In this document: positions 18,839 to 27,012 of the stretch, piece by piece
Layout: every line of letters begins with the position of its first letter
Numbering within the stretch: position 1 is the first letter of the stretch
From: Pontixanthobacter sp. CEM42
GTDB lineage: Bacteria; Pseudomonadota; Alphaproteobacteria; Sphingomonadales; Sphingomonadaceae
Assembly (NCBI RefSeq): GCF_017812015.1
Contig: NZ_JADQTN010000001.1
Coordinates: forward strand, 1,962,501 to 2,026,500
DNA: 64,000 nucleotides
Direction: 5' to 3'
The notes under the pieces: model-generated
The model's input: only the letters and a program-made list of their open reading frames with translations
The model's database searches: none
What the model was told of the DNA's origin: nothing
Position numbers and translations under genes: made by a program

Positions 18839-19444
18839 TTAGGCTTCGGCGTCTGACTTGGACATCAGGATAGCCAGTGCAAGCAATAGCGTAGCCGCAG
18901 TTCCAGCGGCGCCTGCAGAGAGAAGAATTACGTTCTCGTCGCCCATGCCCTTTGCCATGCCGAGCAGGTTGGTCAGCAATGCGGCAATGCCGCTCAATAT
19001 TGCGAGTCCGCCCACTGCTTTGGCCGCACCAGTACCGCGGAGCAGAACCGCACCGAGCACTATGCCAGCGAAGCCGAACGCAAACTTACCGGCGAAATAG
19101 AGGAAAAACGCTCCAGCAAGCACAGCATCAAATGCCGGAGCCATTGCCTCGCCAGCTTCTTTGAGAGGGCCGAACATTGCCAGCCCCATTCCGACCTGGA
19201 TAACGTTCAACGTGCCGCCGACTGCGAGCGCAGCCCAAGCGGCTGCATTGCCCAATTGGCGCGCCAAGGTGACGAGCGCGAGAACCGACAGACCGAGGAA
19301 GACGACAGCCTCAGTCGTCCAGATAATCATGCGTGGAGGTGTCCCTCCACCTGAGGAGATTGCGAAGTAAATGATCTGCGTGACGACGGTAACAATCAGC
19401 AAGACAGCCGATAGCTTCGCCGCACGATTGGCGGAAATATCCAT
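18839..19444 (-). CDS. Multi-pass membrane protein, paralogue of the protein at 9113-9778
   Basis: About 201 residues with six or seven hydrophobic helices. Shared blocks with the paralogue at 9113-9778 include TVVTQIIYF, IIWTTEAVVF, AAWAALAVGG, VGMGLAMFGPLKEAGE and the small-residue-rich C-terminal helices. ATG 19444 (MDISANRAAK) has AGGGAC at a good distance; a longer frame to 19501 lacks support. It converges on the adhesin gene and shares its terminator. Family assignment is uncertain (DUF4386-like at best) and function unknown. The repeated association of this membrane protein with YadA genes is notable. Confidence 0.72.
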   Translation of the reverse strand: MDISANRAAKLSAVLLIVTVVTQIIYFAISSGGGTPPRMIIWTTEAVVFLGLSVLALVTLARQLGNAAAWAALAVGGTLNVIQVGMGLAMFGPLKEAGEAMAPAFDAVLAGAFFLYFAGKFAFGFAGIVLGAVLLRGTGAAKAVGGLAILSGIAALLTNLLGMAKGMGDENVILLSAGAAGTAATLLLALAILMSKSDAEA

Positions 19445-19554
19445 GATAAAAGTCCCTGTTGCGGGACGCAATTTGTCCCAGTCCCCGGTTCGCACTAGCA
19501 TGCGAACCGGTTACACGGGAAATCAGAATTTTTTGGTCTCAGCTTTTGCGCCGA

Positions 19555-21414
19555 TTACATCGACTGGCTGGCAATCCAATCGTCGATCTTCTTCTCCAGC
19601 ACAGGTAGTGGCAACGCACCCGTATCGAGCACTTGCGCATGGAAACCTTTGATGTCGAAACCATCGCCCAATTCAGTCTCTGCCTTCTTGCGCAGCTCCT
19701 GAATTTTCAGCGCGCCGACTTTGTAAGCAAGCGCCTGTGTCGGGATCGCGATGTAGCGTTCGACCTCTGCCGTTGCGTCAGTCTGCCCCATCGATGAATT
19801 GTCGATCATATATTGGATCGCCTGATCGCGGGTCCACCCTTTGGTGTGGAGCCCGGTATCGACCACTAGCCGCATTGCACGAAGCTGCTCGTCCGCCAGT
19901 GTACCCATCCGCTGATAGGGATCATCGAACAGGCCCATCTCGTAACCGATAGTCTCCGAATAGAGTGCCCAGCCTTCGACATAAGCGGTGTTTCCACCGA
20001 AGCGCATGAATGCCGGGATATCCTCATTCTCCCGCGCCAGACTGATCTGGAAGTGATGCCCCGGCGCCCCTTCATGCAGATAGAGCGTGGTGTTGCCAAT
20101 GATATTGCGGCTCGGCAGATCATAGGCATTAAAGTAAAAAATGCCTGGACGCGATCCGTCAGCCGAACCGGCCTGATAGGACCCGCCCGCCTGGAATTTC
20201 TCGCGGAACGGCTCGTAGGGGCGAATTTCGAGCGGAGTCTTGGGCGTGAGCGAGAAATAGTCGCCGATCTTGGCATCCACGACTTTACCAATCCGGTAAT
20301 AATCCTGCGTCAGCCACTCGCGGCTTTCGGGTTGGAACTTTGGATCGGTTCGCAGGTGCTCAAAGAATTCCTGCAGGGTTCCTTCAAAGCCGACCTCCTG
20401 TTTGACGCCTTCCATCCCTTCAAGGATGCGTTTCACTTCGGACAGTCCGAGATTGTGCAGATAGTCCGCGCTTAACGGCAACGTCGTCGTGTTCTCGATC
20501 ATTTGAGCATAGAGAACATCGCCGCCCTTCATTTGACTAAGACCGACGGTTTCGCGCGAGACGGGTAGATATTCTTCGACCAAGAAATCGCGCAGCCGTG
20601 CATGGGCAGCGTAAATTGCGCTGATGGCTTCCTGATGATCTGCCTCGAGACGGGCCTTGTCTTCATCGGAAAATTCGTCGGGGAATTTCTTCATCGGACC
20701 CCACAAAGGGGATTCTGTGATGCTCTGACCCAGCTGTGTGTTGAGCTGCTCGATCACATTGTTGATTGTCAGCTGCGTTTCGAACACGCCGCTGGCCATG
20801 CCCTCACGAAACTTGGCAATCGAGCGATCGGTTATCGCGACATAGTCCTTATGCCGCGATACATTGTTTTCGTAATCTTCCACGGTCGCGAAGGGCGCGC
20901 TGCCCTGCCCGCTGGCAAAGGTCGGGTAGAATGTATGGAACCCGCTAAAGTGGTTCACCGGACGCACTTCGGTCAGCGCGCGAATTTCGGGTGCATTACC
21001 CTTGAGCGATTGCTCCTGATTATATTTGAAAACGTCATATGCAATCTTATCGGTCGCATTCAGTACCGTGCGGTCAATCTCAGCAAGAGCCGCCAGATTG
21101 ACTTTTGCGTTCGCGATATCCTGCGCGACATATTCGTCAGTCAGGAAATCACCGATCTTGTCCGCATAACGCATATCACCGCGGAACAGCGCACTGATCG
21201 GATTGAGTTTGAGATTGGCTTCGTCAGCAGCTGCGAAGAGTGCCGATAGCTTCTCGCTTTCTACCTCTGCGTTTGGTGCTGACTCCATGACATCAGCTGT
21301 TTCAGCCGGGGTAGCCGCTACAGTATTCGCAGAAGCGACCTCGGCATCGTTAGCGCCGCAAGCAGCGAGCGCCAAAGCCGATGCGCCAAGCAGCGCGGTG
21401 CGAAGAATCGTCAT
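19555..21414 (-). CDS. DUF885-family lipoprotein (putative metallopeptidase-like)
   Basis: MTILRTALLGASALALAAC gives a lipoprotein signal with Cys at about residue 19, so the protein is exported and lipid-anchored. The mature part is a typical DUF885 protein: RDFLVEEYLP, GDVLYAQMIENTTT, the motif LHEGAPGHHFQ (HExxxHH-like metal site), then EGWALYSE and MRLVVDTGLHTKGW near the C-terminus. The family is related to zinc peptidases and frequent in sphingomonads and xanthomonads. The substrate is unknown. ATG 21414 has AGGGGA upstream; the frame extends 20 codons further without support. Confidence 0.88.
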   Translation of the reverse strand: MTILRTALLGASALALAACGANDAEVASANTVAATPAETADVMESAPNAEVESEKLSALFAAADEANLKLNPISALFRGDMRYADKIGDFLTDEYVAQDIANAKVNLAALAEIDRTVLNATDKIAYDVFKYNQEQSLKGNAPEIRALTEVRPVNHFSGFHTFYPTFASGQGSAPFATVEDYENNVSRHKDYVAITDRSIAKFREGMASGVFETQLTINNVIEQLNTQLGQSITESPLWGPMKKFPDEFSDEDKARLEADHQEAISAIYAAHARLRDFLVEEYLPVSRETVGLSQMKGGDVLYAQMIENTTTLPLSADYLHNLGLSEVKRILEGMEGVKQEVGFEGTLQEFFEHLRTDPKFQPESREWLTQDYYRIGKVVDAKIGDYFSLTPKTPLEIRPYEPFREKFQAGGSYQAGSADGSRPGIFYFNAYDLPSRNIIGNTTLYLHEGAPGHHFQISLARENEDIPAFMRFGGNTAYVEGWALYSETIGYEMGLFDDPYQRMGTLADEQLRAMRLVVDTGLHTKGWTRDQAIQYMIDNSSMGQTDATAEVERYIAIPTQALAYKVGALKIQELRKKAETELGDGFDIKGFHAQVLDTGALPLPVLEKKIDDWIASQSM

Positions 21415-21511
21415 GTGGTAGTCCCCTGAGAATTGAATTTTCTGACTGTGGGTTAGGCGGGTTGGTGCCGTCAATACCCGGCCCTATCGACCAATGGGTA
21501 TTGCAGTTCGA

Positions 21512-22453
21512 TCAATCGAGACAGAACCTGTCGCCGCGCCGCGCGATATTGAAGCCGTTTGCCCCGACTTCACGGCTCTCAGCACTTTCTGGATCGCGGA
21601 TCGGGTTGGTGTGGTTGTAGTGGATGAAATGGACCTTGGCGCGTTCTTTGGGCGGTAGATCTTTCAATAGATCCATCGTCTCGGTGACGCGCGGATGCGG
21701 GATCTGCGACATGTCACGGCCAGGTAGCTCATTGTCGTCATAGAAAGTCGCGTCGATAAAAACGGCTTCTATGCCGTCCGTCAAATTTGCGGTCCCGCCG
21801 CCAAGCTCATCCATTTTTTGCCAACTGTCAAAGTCGGGCAGATACATCACGGATTTGCCAGCAACGATCATCACATAGCCCACGGTTTCCGAATATTCAT
21901 CGCGGTGAGGTGCAAGGAACGGCGCAACAATAAGATTCTGATCTACAGCATGAATAGAGGGCGCAGATAGGACTTGGATATCGATATTCTCAAGCTCAAC
22001 CAATTGGCTCCAGGGACCATTTGTACGTAAAAATTCCGCCATACGCGGCATCGCGTAAACCGGTACATTCTTTGCTCCAGCGGCTTCTCGCCCCAGATAG
22101 ACCAGGCCGAGATAGTGCCCGATATGCGCGTGGGTAAGGAAGATGCCATCTATACCGAGCCCCTCCTTAGGAGGCTCAATCGCATCAAGCATCGCTAGCT
22201 GTTCGGTAATCGCGGGCGTGGCATCGAACAGATATCGCTTCCCCGCGACCCGGTCGATCAGAGCCAGTGAACTCGGTAACAAGCGCGGCCCATCATCATC
22301 CGCATTGCCGATCTGCGGTGCGCCAGCATCCTGTCCTGCGCCCAGAACCACCAGTTCGTTCTGGCAAATCGGTGCCTCTTGCGCTGCGGTGGGTGCAACC
22401 AACAGCATAGTGCCAAGCATTGTCAGAGTCTGTTTTATCCTATCGGTCATCAT
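21512..22453 (-). CDS. Secreted metallo-beta-lactamase-fold hydrolase, PqqB-like
   Basis: A signal peptide (LGTMLLVAPTAAQEA) precedes an MBL domain with the metal-binding motif THAHIGHYLGL, a second-shell DFDSW, and the downstream HYNHTNP and PHRDEYSETVGY elements. These and the GxDAGxPQ opening (VVLGAGQDAGAPQIGN) resemble PqqB, but pqqB does not normally carry a signal peptide and no other pqq gene is near. It is therefore better called a PqqB-like periplasmic hydrolase of unknown substrate. It is divergent from the tail-sheath gene, 97 bases away. Confidence 0.85.
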   Translation of the reverse strand: MMTDRIKQTLTMLGTMLLVAPTAAQEAPICQNELVVLGAGQDAGAPQIGNADDDGPRLLPSSLALIDRVAGKRYLFDATPAITEQLAMLDAIEPPKEGLGIDGIFLTHAHIGHYLGLVYLGREAAGAKNVPVYAMPRMAEFLRTNGPWSQLVELENIDIQVLSAPSIHAVDQNLIVAPFLAPHRDEYSETVGYVMIVAGKSVMYLPDFDSWQKMDELGGGTANLTDGIEAVFIDATFYDDNELPGRDMSQIPHPRVTETMDLLKDLPPKERAKVHFIHYNHTNPIRDPESAESREVGANGFNIARRGDRFCLD

Positions 22454-22550
22454 GTCCGCTCCGCAATATTCGCATCACAGGCTTATAGGATGTTCGATTG
22501 TCCCGATAGGCCATCTTGTTACAGCGATGTCTAAGTGAGGCCCGGAACCT

Positions 22551-24149
22551 ATGCCGCCAACAATACGATATCCCGGAGTATATGTTACGGAGGTGGATGC
22601 TTTTCCGCCTTCAGTTGTCGGCGTCGAGACTGCGCTTCCCGCTTTCATTGGCTACACCGAAAGAGCCGATATTGGCGGTAAATCCATGTACGGCAAGCCG
22701 GTCAAAGTCGCCTCACTCGCCGAGTTTCTTGCGGTATTTGGTGGACCTTATCAGCCAAGTTTCAAGATTTCAGAGGTCCCTGCACCGGCAAATGCGGGAT
22801 CGGTTGATGCGACGATTATCGATCGCGCTGCCGGAACCGAACGCTATTATGCGATCAAGCATGACAATGCCGCTCGATTCAACCTCTATCGCAGCATCAA
22901 GCTGTTTTACGAAAACGGTGGCGGGACTTGCTACATAGTCTCTGTCGGCACCTTCACCGACAATGGCGCTAACACCGTAGTGGCGAAAGACGACCTGCTG
23001 GCCGGAATCGATGCATGCAAAGAAGCGGAAGACGCAACGATGCTCGCCATTCCCGATGCTGTCCTGCTGCCGCCGAATTCGGATCAAAAGTGGGCACAAT
23101 CGAACGATTTCTACGATGTAGCCAATGCTATGCTGGCGCAGTGTAACACGTTGAAGAACCGCATTGCGCTGATCGATGTGTATGGAACAGGGCACCTCAA
23201 CGGCGAGACAGCTTTGCAATTCCAGAAGGATCTCAATACGGTCGTATCCGCCTTCCGCGCGGGAATAGAGGCCGATGATTTATCCTATGGCGCGGCCTAT
23301 TTCCCATTCCTGCGAACGTCCGCTTTTTCGTCAATCGACATCACCTACAGATTCTTCGATCACACCGATCTGAAAGAGATACTCAAGACGCAATGTGCAT
23401 TGTTGTATCAAGATGCACATAAAGACGCCGTTGATGCGCTGATTGCCAAGATCGACCCTGATCATCACGACGCGCCCGCAGACGACGCAGCAATTGCGAC
23501 GTTAGAGAGTGAACTAACCTCCGTACTACCAGTACTCAAACAGCTTGAAGATCGTTTGGCGCGCACTTTGGGAACTCTACCCCCCAGTGCAGCCATGGCG
23601 GGCGTCATGGCGCGCGTCGACAACACCAAAGGCGTCTGGAACGCTCCGGCGAATGTATCGCTCAATTCTGTGATCGCACCGACAATAGACATTACCAATG
23701 ATCAGCAAGAGGATTTAAACGTTCCGCTCGACGGAAAATCGATCTGTGCGATACGCAGTTTCCCCGGACGCGGCACGGTGCCGTGGGGTGCCCGGACATT
23801 GGACGGCAACAGCAATGATTGGCGCTACATCCAAGTGCGGCGCACGCTGATCTACATCGAGCAATCGATCAAGAACGCGATGATGCCTTTCGTCTTTGCA
23901 GCCAATGATGGAAAAACATGGGCCACTGTAGTGTCCGCCATTTCCAATTTCCTGCAGCAGACTTGGGCACAAGGCGGACTGATGGGGAACACCCCGAGCC
24001 AAGCTTTTTCGGTTGAATGCGGTTTGGGTTCAACCATGACCGCGCAGGACATATTGGAAGGCTATATGGTCGTGGAGGTCCGTGTATCGATGCTCCACCC
24101 GGCCGAATTTATCGCCCTCAACTTCAAACAAAAAATAGCGGAGGGCTGA
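22551..24149 (+). CDS. Contractile-tail sheath protein (phage tail / injection-system type), orphan
   Basis: The N-terminus (YPGVYVTEV) and C-terminal domain (WRYIQVRRTLIYIEQSI, FVFAANDGKTW, FLQQTWAQGGLMG, FSVECG, LHPAEFI) are the conserved parts of contractile sheaths from T4-like phages, R-type tailocins and extracellular contractile injection systems. The 532-residue length fits. Around residues 290-345 there is an extra helical, probably coiled-coil stretch (IATLESELTSVLPVLKQLED). The tube gene starts directly after the stop codon. No baseplate, spike, tape-measure, ATPase, lysis or capsid gene lies on either side; neighbours are an MBL enzyme and an amidohydrolase. So it is either part of a dispersed injection system or a remnant. 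Confidence 0.92.
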   Translation: MPPTIRYPGVYVTEVDAFPPSVVGVETALPAFIGYTERADIGGKSMYGKPVKVASLAEFLAVFGGPYQPSFKISEVPAPANAGSVDATIIDRAAGTERYYAIKHDNAARFNLYRSIKLFYENGGGTCYIVSVGTFTDNGANTVVAKDDLLAGIDACKEAEDATMLAIPDAVLLPPNSDQKWAQSNDFYDVANAMLAQCNTLKNRIALIDVYGTGHLNGETALQFQKDLNTVVSAFRAGIEADDLSYGAAYFPFLRTSAFSSIDITYRFFDHTDLKEILKTQCALLYQDAHKDAVDALIAKIDPDHHDAPADDAAIATLESELTSVLPVLKQLEDRLARTLGTLPPSAAMAGVMARVDNTKGVWNAPANVSLNSVIAPTIDITNDQQEDLNVPLDGKSICAIRSFPGRGTVPWGARTLDGNSNDWRYIQVRRTLIYIEQSIKNAMMPFVFAANDGKTWATVVSAISNFLQQTWAQGGLMGNTPSQAFSVECGLGSTMTAQDILEGYMVVEVRVSMLHPAEFIALNFKQKIAEG

Positions 24150-24602
24150 ATGGCCGGAGAAACGCAGGACAATGTGTGGCCAATGCCGAAATTCTATTTT
24201 TCAGTCGATCTTGGCGATGGCGAAACCGTCTCATTTCAGCAGGTCGAAGGTTTGGAAAGCGAGAGCCAAGTGATCGAATATCGCCACAGCAATAGTCCGG
24301 CCTTCGCCCCAACAAAAATGCCCGGCATCGCGCGGGTCGGCAACATTACCATGCGCAAGGGAATGTTCACCCAGAGCAGCAAGTTCTGGGACTGGTATGA
24401 GCAAATAAAGATGAACACGATAGAACGGCGCACCGTTACGGTAGCGCTGCTGGACGAAGTTGGTGATCCAAAAATGACTTGGACGCTGAACAATGCGTTC
24501 CCGACAAAACTAACCGGCAGCGATCTGAAAGCTGAAAGCAACGAAATTGCCATCGATACGCTGGAACTTGCTTATGAAAAGCTGACCGTCGCTGAAAAGT
24601 AA
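24150..24602 (+). CDS. Contractile-tail tube protein (T4 gp19-like), orphan
   Basis: 150 residues with the tube-protein pattern: MPKFYFSVDL at the start, the FQQVEGLESESQVIEYRHSN strand pair, FAPTKMPGI, and a long beta hairpin followed by NAFPTKLTGSDLKAESNEIA and IDTLELAYE. This is the inner tube that the sheath drives through a target membrane. Its ATG directly follows the sheath stop (TGAATG), so translation is coupled. No tube-loading or baseplate partner is present in the window. The intact frames of both genes suggest selection is maintaining them. Confidence 0.92.
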   Translation: MAGETQDNVWPMPKFYFSVDLGDGETVSFQQVEGLESESQVIEYRHSNSPAFAPTKMPGIARVGNITMRKGMFTQSSKFWDWYEQIKMNTIERRTVTVALLDEVGDPKMTWTLNNAFPTKLTGSDLKAESNEIAIDTLELAYEKLTVAEK

Positions 24603-24618
24603 TTTTGCCGTTGGATTA

Positions 24619-25905
24619 TCATTCCACGACCCGCCCGCGCACCATTACCCAATCAACATCTTCAAGCACCGTTACATCGGTCAGCGGATTGCCATCCACC
24701 GCGATGATATCGGCTGAATAACCCGGTGCGATACGGCCAATCTCACTTTCAAGCCCAATCACTTCGGCAGCAATTGTGGTCGCACTTGCGAGCGCTTGAC
24801 GGTTGGTCATCCCGCCTTTGGTCAACAAAGCGAACTCGCCCGCATTCTGTCCATGCGGGAAGACACCGGCGTCCGTGCCAAAGGCAACCTTTACGCCATA
24901 TTCGCTGGCTCGTTCGACAATGCTTTCTGCAAATGGTCCCACTTCGCGGATTTTGTTCTCGACAACCGGCGTGTAGAAACCCTTGCCAAGGTTCACCCTG
25001 ATGCCTTGGAACGCCATTAGGGTCGGGACCAGAATAGTACCATTTTCCTTCATCACACGACCAGCCTGCGCATCGATATAGGTGCCGTGTTCGATCGTAT
25101 GGACACCAGCACGCGCCGCCGCCTCGATACCGCGCGCACCGTGCGCATGGGCGGCAACTTTCAGACCAAGCGATTCAGCCGTGTCGACGATCGCTTTCAT
25201 TTCGGGATCGCTGAAATGCGCCTCTAGCCCGCGCCCCTGCTGGCTCAGCACGCCGCCGGTAGCAGTGATCTTGATCAGATCTGCTCCGTATTTCGAAGCC
25301 GTCCGCACCATCTCGGCGCATTGGGTCGCTCCAGTGCAGGCAAAGCTGGTGCCGAGCGCATCATTCACTTCGCGGCGAAAGCCATTGATGTCGCCGTGCC
25401 CGCCGACAATCGCAATGGTCCGACCCGACGTTACAATGCGCGGCCCCGGCACTACGCCCGATGCGGTGGCGCGGCGCAAGGATTGGGTGACTTGATCGCT
25501 ACGCGAGCCTAGGTCGCGTACTGTCGTGAAGCCAGCGAGCGCCGTGATCCGCGCATTCTTGGCCGCTATCAAAGTGTACCATTCGGGAGGATTGGTCGCA
25601 GCACGCCAGAACTCGCCGCTTGGATCGCCCGACAAATGTGTGTGCAAATCGATCAGACCGGGAAGGACGGTCTTTCCGGCAAGGTCGACCACTTCGGCCC
25701 CACCGACAGGTTCTGCATGACCGCTTTCAATCGATACGATTTTACCATCCGTGACCACGATGGTCGAAGGACCACTTGCCGCACCCGATGCATCGGCAAT
25801 CACCGAACCTGCGTGGATATAAGTGGTCTCCGCAAGCGCCGATGACCCGGCTAATGCAAGCGAAACCGCAGCAGCGCCCGCTAGTAATTTGGTAAGCCCG
25901 AACAT
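24619..25905 (-). CDS. Exported amidohydrolase (prolidase/imidazolonepropionase-like)
   Basis: A signal peptide (cleaved after SSALA) leads into an amidohydrolase barrel with metal ligands in LIDLHTHLSGDP, HAHG, HTIEHGTYID and FGTDAGVFPHGQNAGEF. The closing PGYSADIIAVDGNPLTD is typical of the family, which includes imidazolonepropionase, Xaa-Pro dipeptidase-like and aryldialkylphosphatase-like enzymes. The closest relatives in sphingomonads are periplasmic peptidase-like amidohydrolases. Start at 25905 (MFGLTK) is chosen as it opens the signal peptide; seven codons further upstream lack support. Its end is 17 bases from the convergent tube gene. Confidence 0.88.
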   Translation of the reverse strand: MFGLTKLLAGAAAVSLALAGSSALAETTYIHAGSVIADASGAASGPSTIVVTDGKIVSIESGHAEPVGGAEVVDLAGKTVLPGLIDLHTHLSGDPSGEFWRAATNPPEWYTLIAAKNARITALAGFTTVRDLGSRSDQVTQSLRRATASGVVPGPRIVTSGRTIAIVGGHGDINGFRREVNDALGTSFACTGATQCAEMVRTASKYGADLIKITATGGVLSQQGRGLEAHFSDPEMKAIVDTAESLGLKVAAHAHGARGIEAAARAGVHTIEHGTYIDAQAGRVMKENGTILVPTLMAFQGIRVNLGKGFYTPVVENKIREVGPFAESIVERASEYGVKVAFGTDAGVFPHGQNAGEFALLTKGGMTNRQALASATTIAAEVIGLESEIGRIAPGYSADIIAVDGNPLTDVTVLEDVDWVMVRGRVVE

Positions 25906-26002
25906 TGTGGTATCTCCCTGTTGCACCCTTCATGCAGCGAACCGTTTGCTTCGGCAAGAACATAGCAAGCCAGCGGAAGGCGAACCAACCGAGCGAGGCC
26001 AT

Positions 26003-26893
26003 TCAAACCGGATCAGACAACGCCGCCCATATCCTATCGACCACCGGATTGTTATTTTCGACCGAGCGGTAGATGCGAATACTCATGGCCGACATCCACT
26101 CCTTCGGAATCAGTTCCGCCCTTGGAGCGCCCTCTCCAATCAAACTATGCGGAACCCAGCAAAGACCGAGCCGTTTTTCGGCGGCGGTCATAAGACTTTC
26201 GGCCAGCGACGCGCGATACTTCGGGACTAGGCGAGGCCCGAAGTCATTTGCGGAAATGATCGACCGGACGACATGCGCCATAAATGTCGAATCTGAATAT
26301 TTGAGATAAGGAATTTCATTCTTTTCGGCTTCGCCGATATAAAGCCTGGCATCTTGGGGGCCGCAGTAAGGCACCATTGCATCTTCACCGATCACCAGGT
26401 TCGGAAATTTTTCCTGGTCGATATCGAACTTTACCGATGGATGACTGTAGCACAAAAACATGTCGCTGCTGCCATTTGTGAGGCTGAGAAGATACTCTTC
26501 AACGGTTCTCGCATCGGCAGTGATCGAGATGCCAAAAGGTCCGATCCGTTCGGTCAGATCCGCCACAAGCTTCGGCACGAATGCGAGCGCAAGAGTATGC
26601 AAACAGGCGAGATGCACCTCATAGTCTGCTGTGCGCGCCGAGGCGGCAATGCGAGACTGGGCTTCTTCACTCATGGCGACGATCTCTCGTGCTGTCTGGA
26701 TAAAGTCTTCACCTTGCGGTGTGAGCGTTATTGGATGGTGCGAACGATCCAACAGTTCCGAACCGGCCCATAGTTCGAGCGACTGGATGCGTCTGCTAAG
26801 CGCTGACTGGGTGACGTGGCGTGTTTCGGCAGCCCGCGAAAAGCTGCCCAACTCAACGACATGAAGCAGATCTTCTAGCCATTTGATGTCCAA
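26003..26893 (-). CDS. LysR-family transcriptional regulator
   Basis: The N-terminal winged HTH (residues about 3-60: WLEDLLHVVELGSFSRAAET, SALSRRIQSLE, LLDRSHHPITLTPQGE) is characteristic, followed by a periplasmic-binding-protein-like effector domain. Length 296 residues is normal. It is divergent from the TonB receptor/S9 peptidase genes with a 7-bp perfect inverted-repeat LysR box in between, so it probably controls them and itself. The inducer is unknown; a peptide or its product would fit the target genes. Confidence 0.94.
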   Translation of the reverse strand: MDIKWLEDLLHVVELGSFSRAAETRHVTQSALSRRIQSLELWAGSELLDRSHHPITLTPQGEDFIQTAREIVAMSEEAQSRIAASARTADYEVHLACLHTLALAFVPKLVADLTERIGPFGISITADARTVEEYLLSLTNGSSDMFLCYSHPSVKFDIDQEKFPNLVIGEDAMVPYCGPQDARLYIGEAEKNEIPYLKYSDSTFMAHVVRSIISANDFGPRLVPKYRASLAESLMTAAEKRLGLCWVPHSLIGEGAPRAELIPKEWMSAMSIRIYRSVENNNPVVDRIWAALSDPV

Positions 26894-26914
26894 CTAGATG
26901 CACTCCGCAACGTT

Positions 26915-26929
26915 ATGCAAATTTTGCAT
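26915..26929. promoter_or_regulatory. LysR-type operator (T-N11-A) between lysR-family gene and TonB receptor gene
   Basis: ATGCAAA-T-TTTGCAT is a perfect inverted repeat containing TGCAAATTTTGCA, an exact T-N11-A element. It lies 22 bases before the regulator's ATG and 84 bases before the receptor's ATG, where a divergent autoregulatory LysR box is expected. Confidence 0.7.
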
Positions 26930-27012
26930 AGGTATTTCCTAATTACGAACTGGCACAATGGCAACGACTGTGAGCAATCTATGAACAAATATTGATTTGG
27001 GAGGAAAACAAT

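Noticed and set aside
21512-22453. Calling the MBL enzyme PqqB
   Set aside because: It has a signal peptide and no pqq genes around, unlike true PqqB.
22551-24602. Part of a prophage
   Set aside because: Only sheath and tube are present; no integrase, capsid, terminase large subunit, lysis genes or attachment repeats were seen around them.
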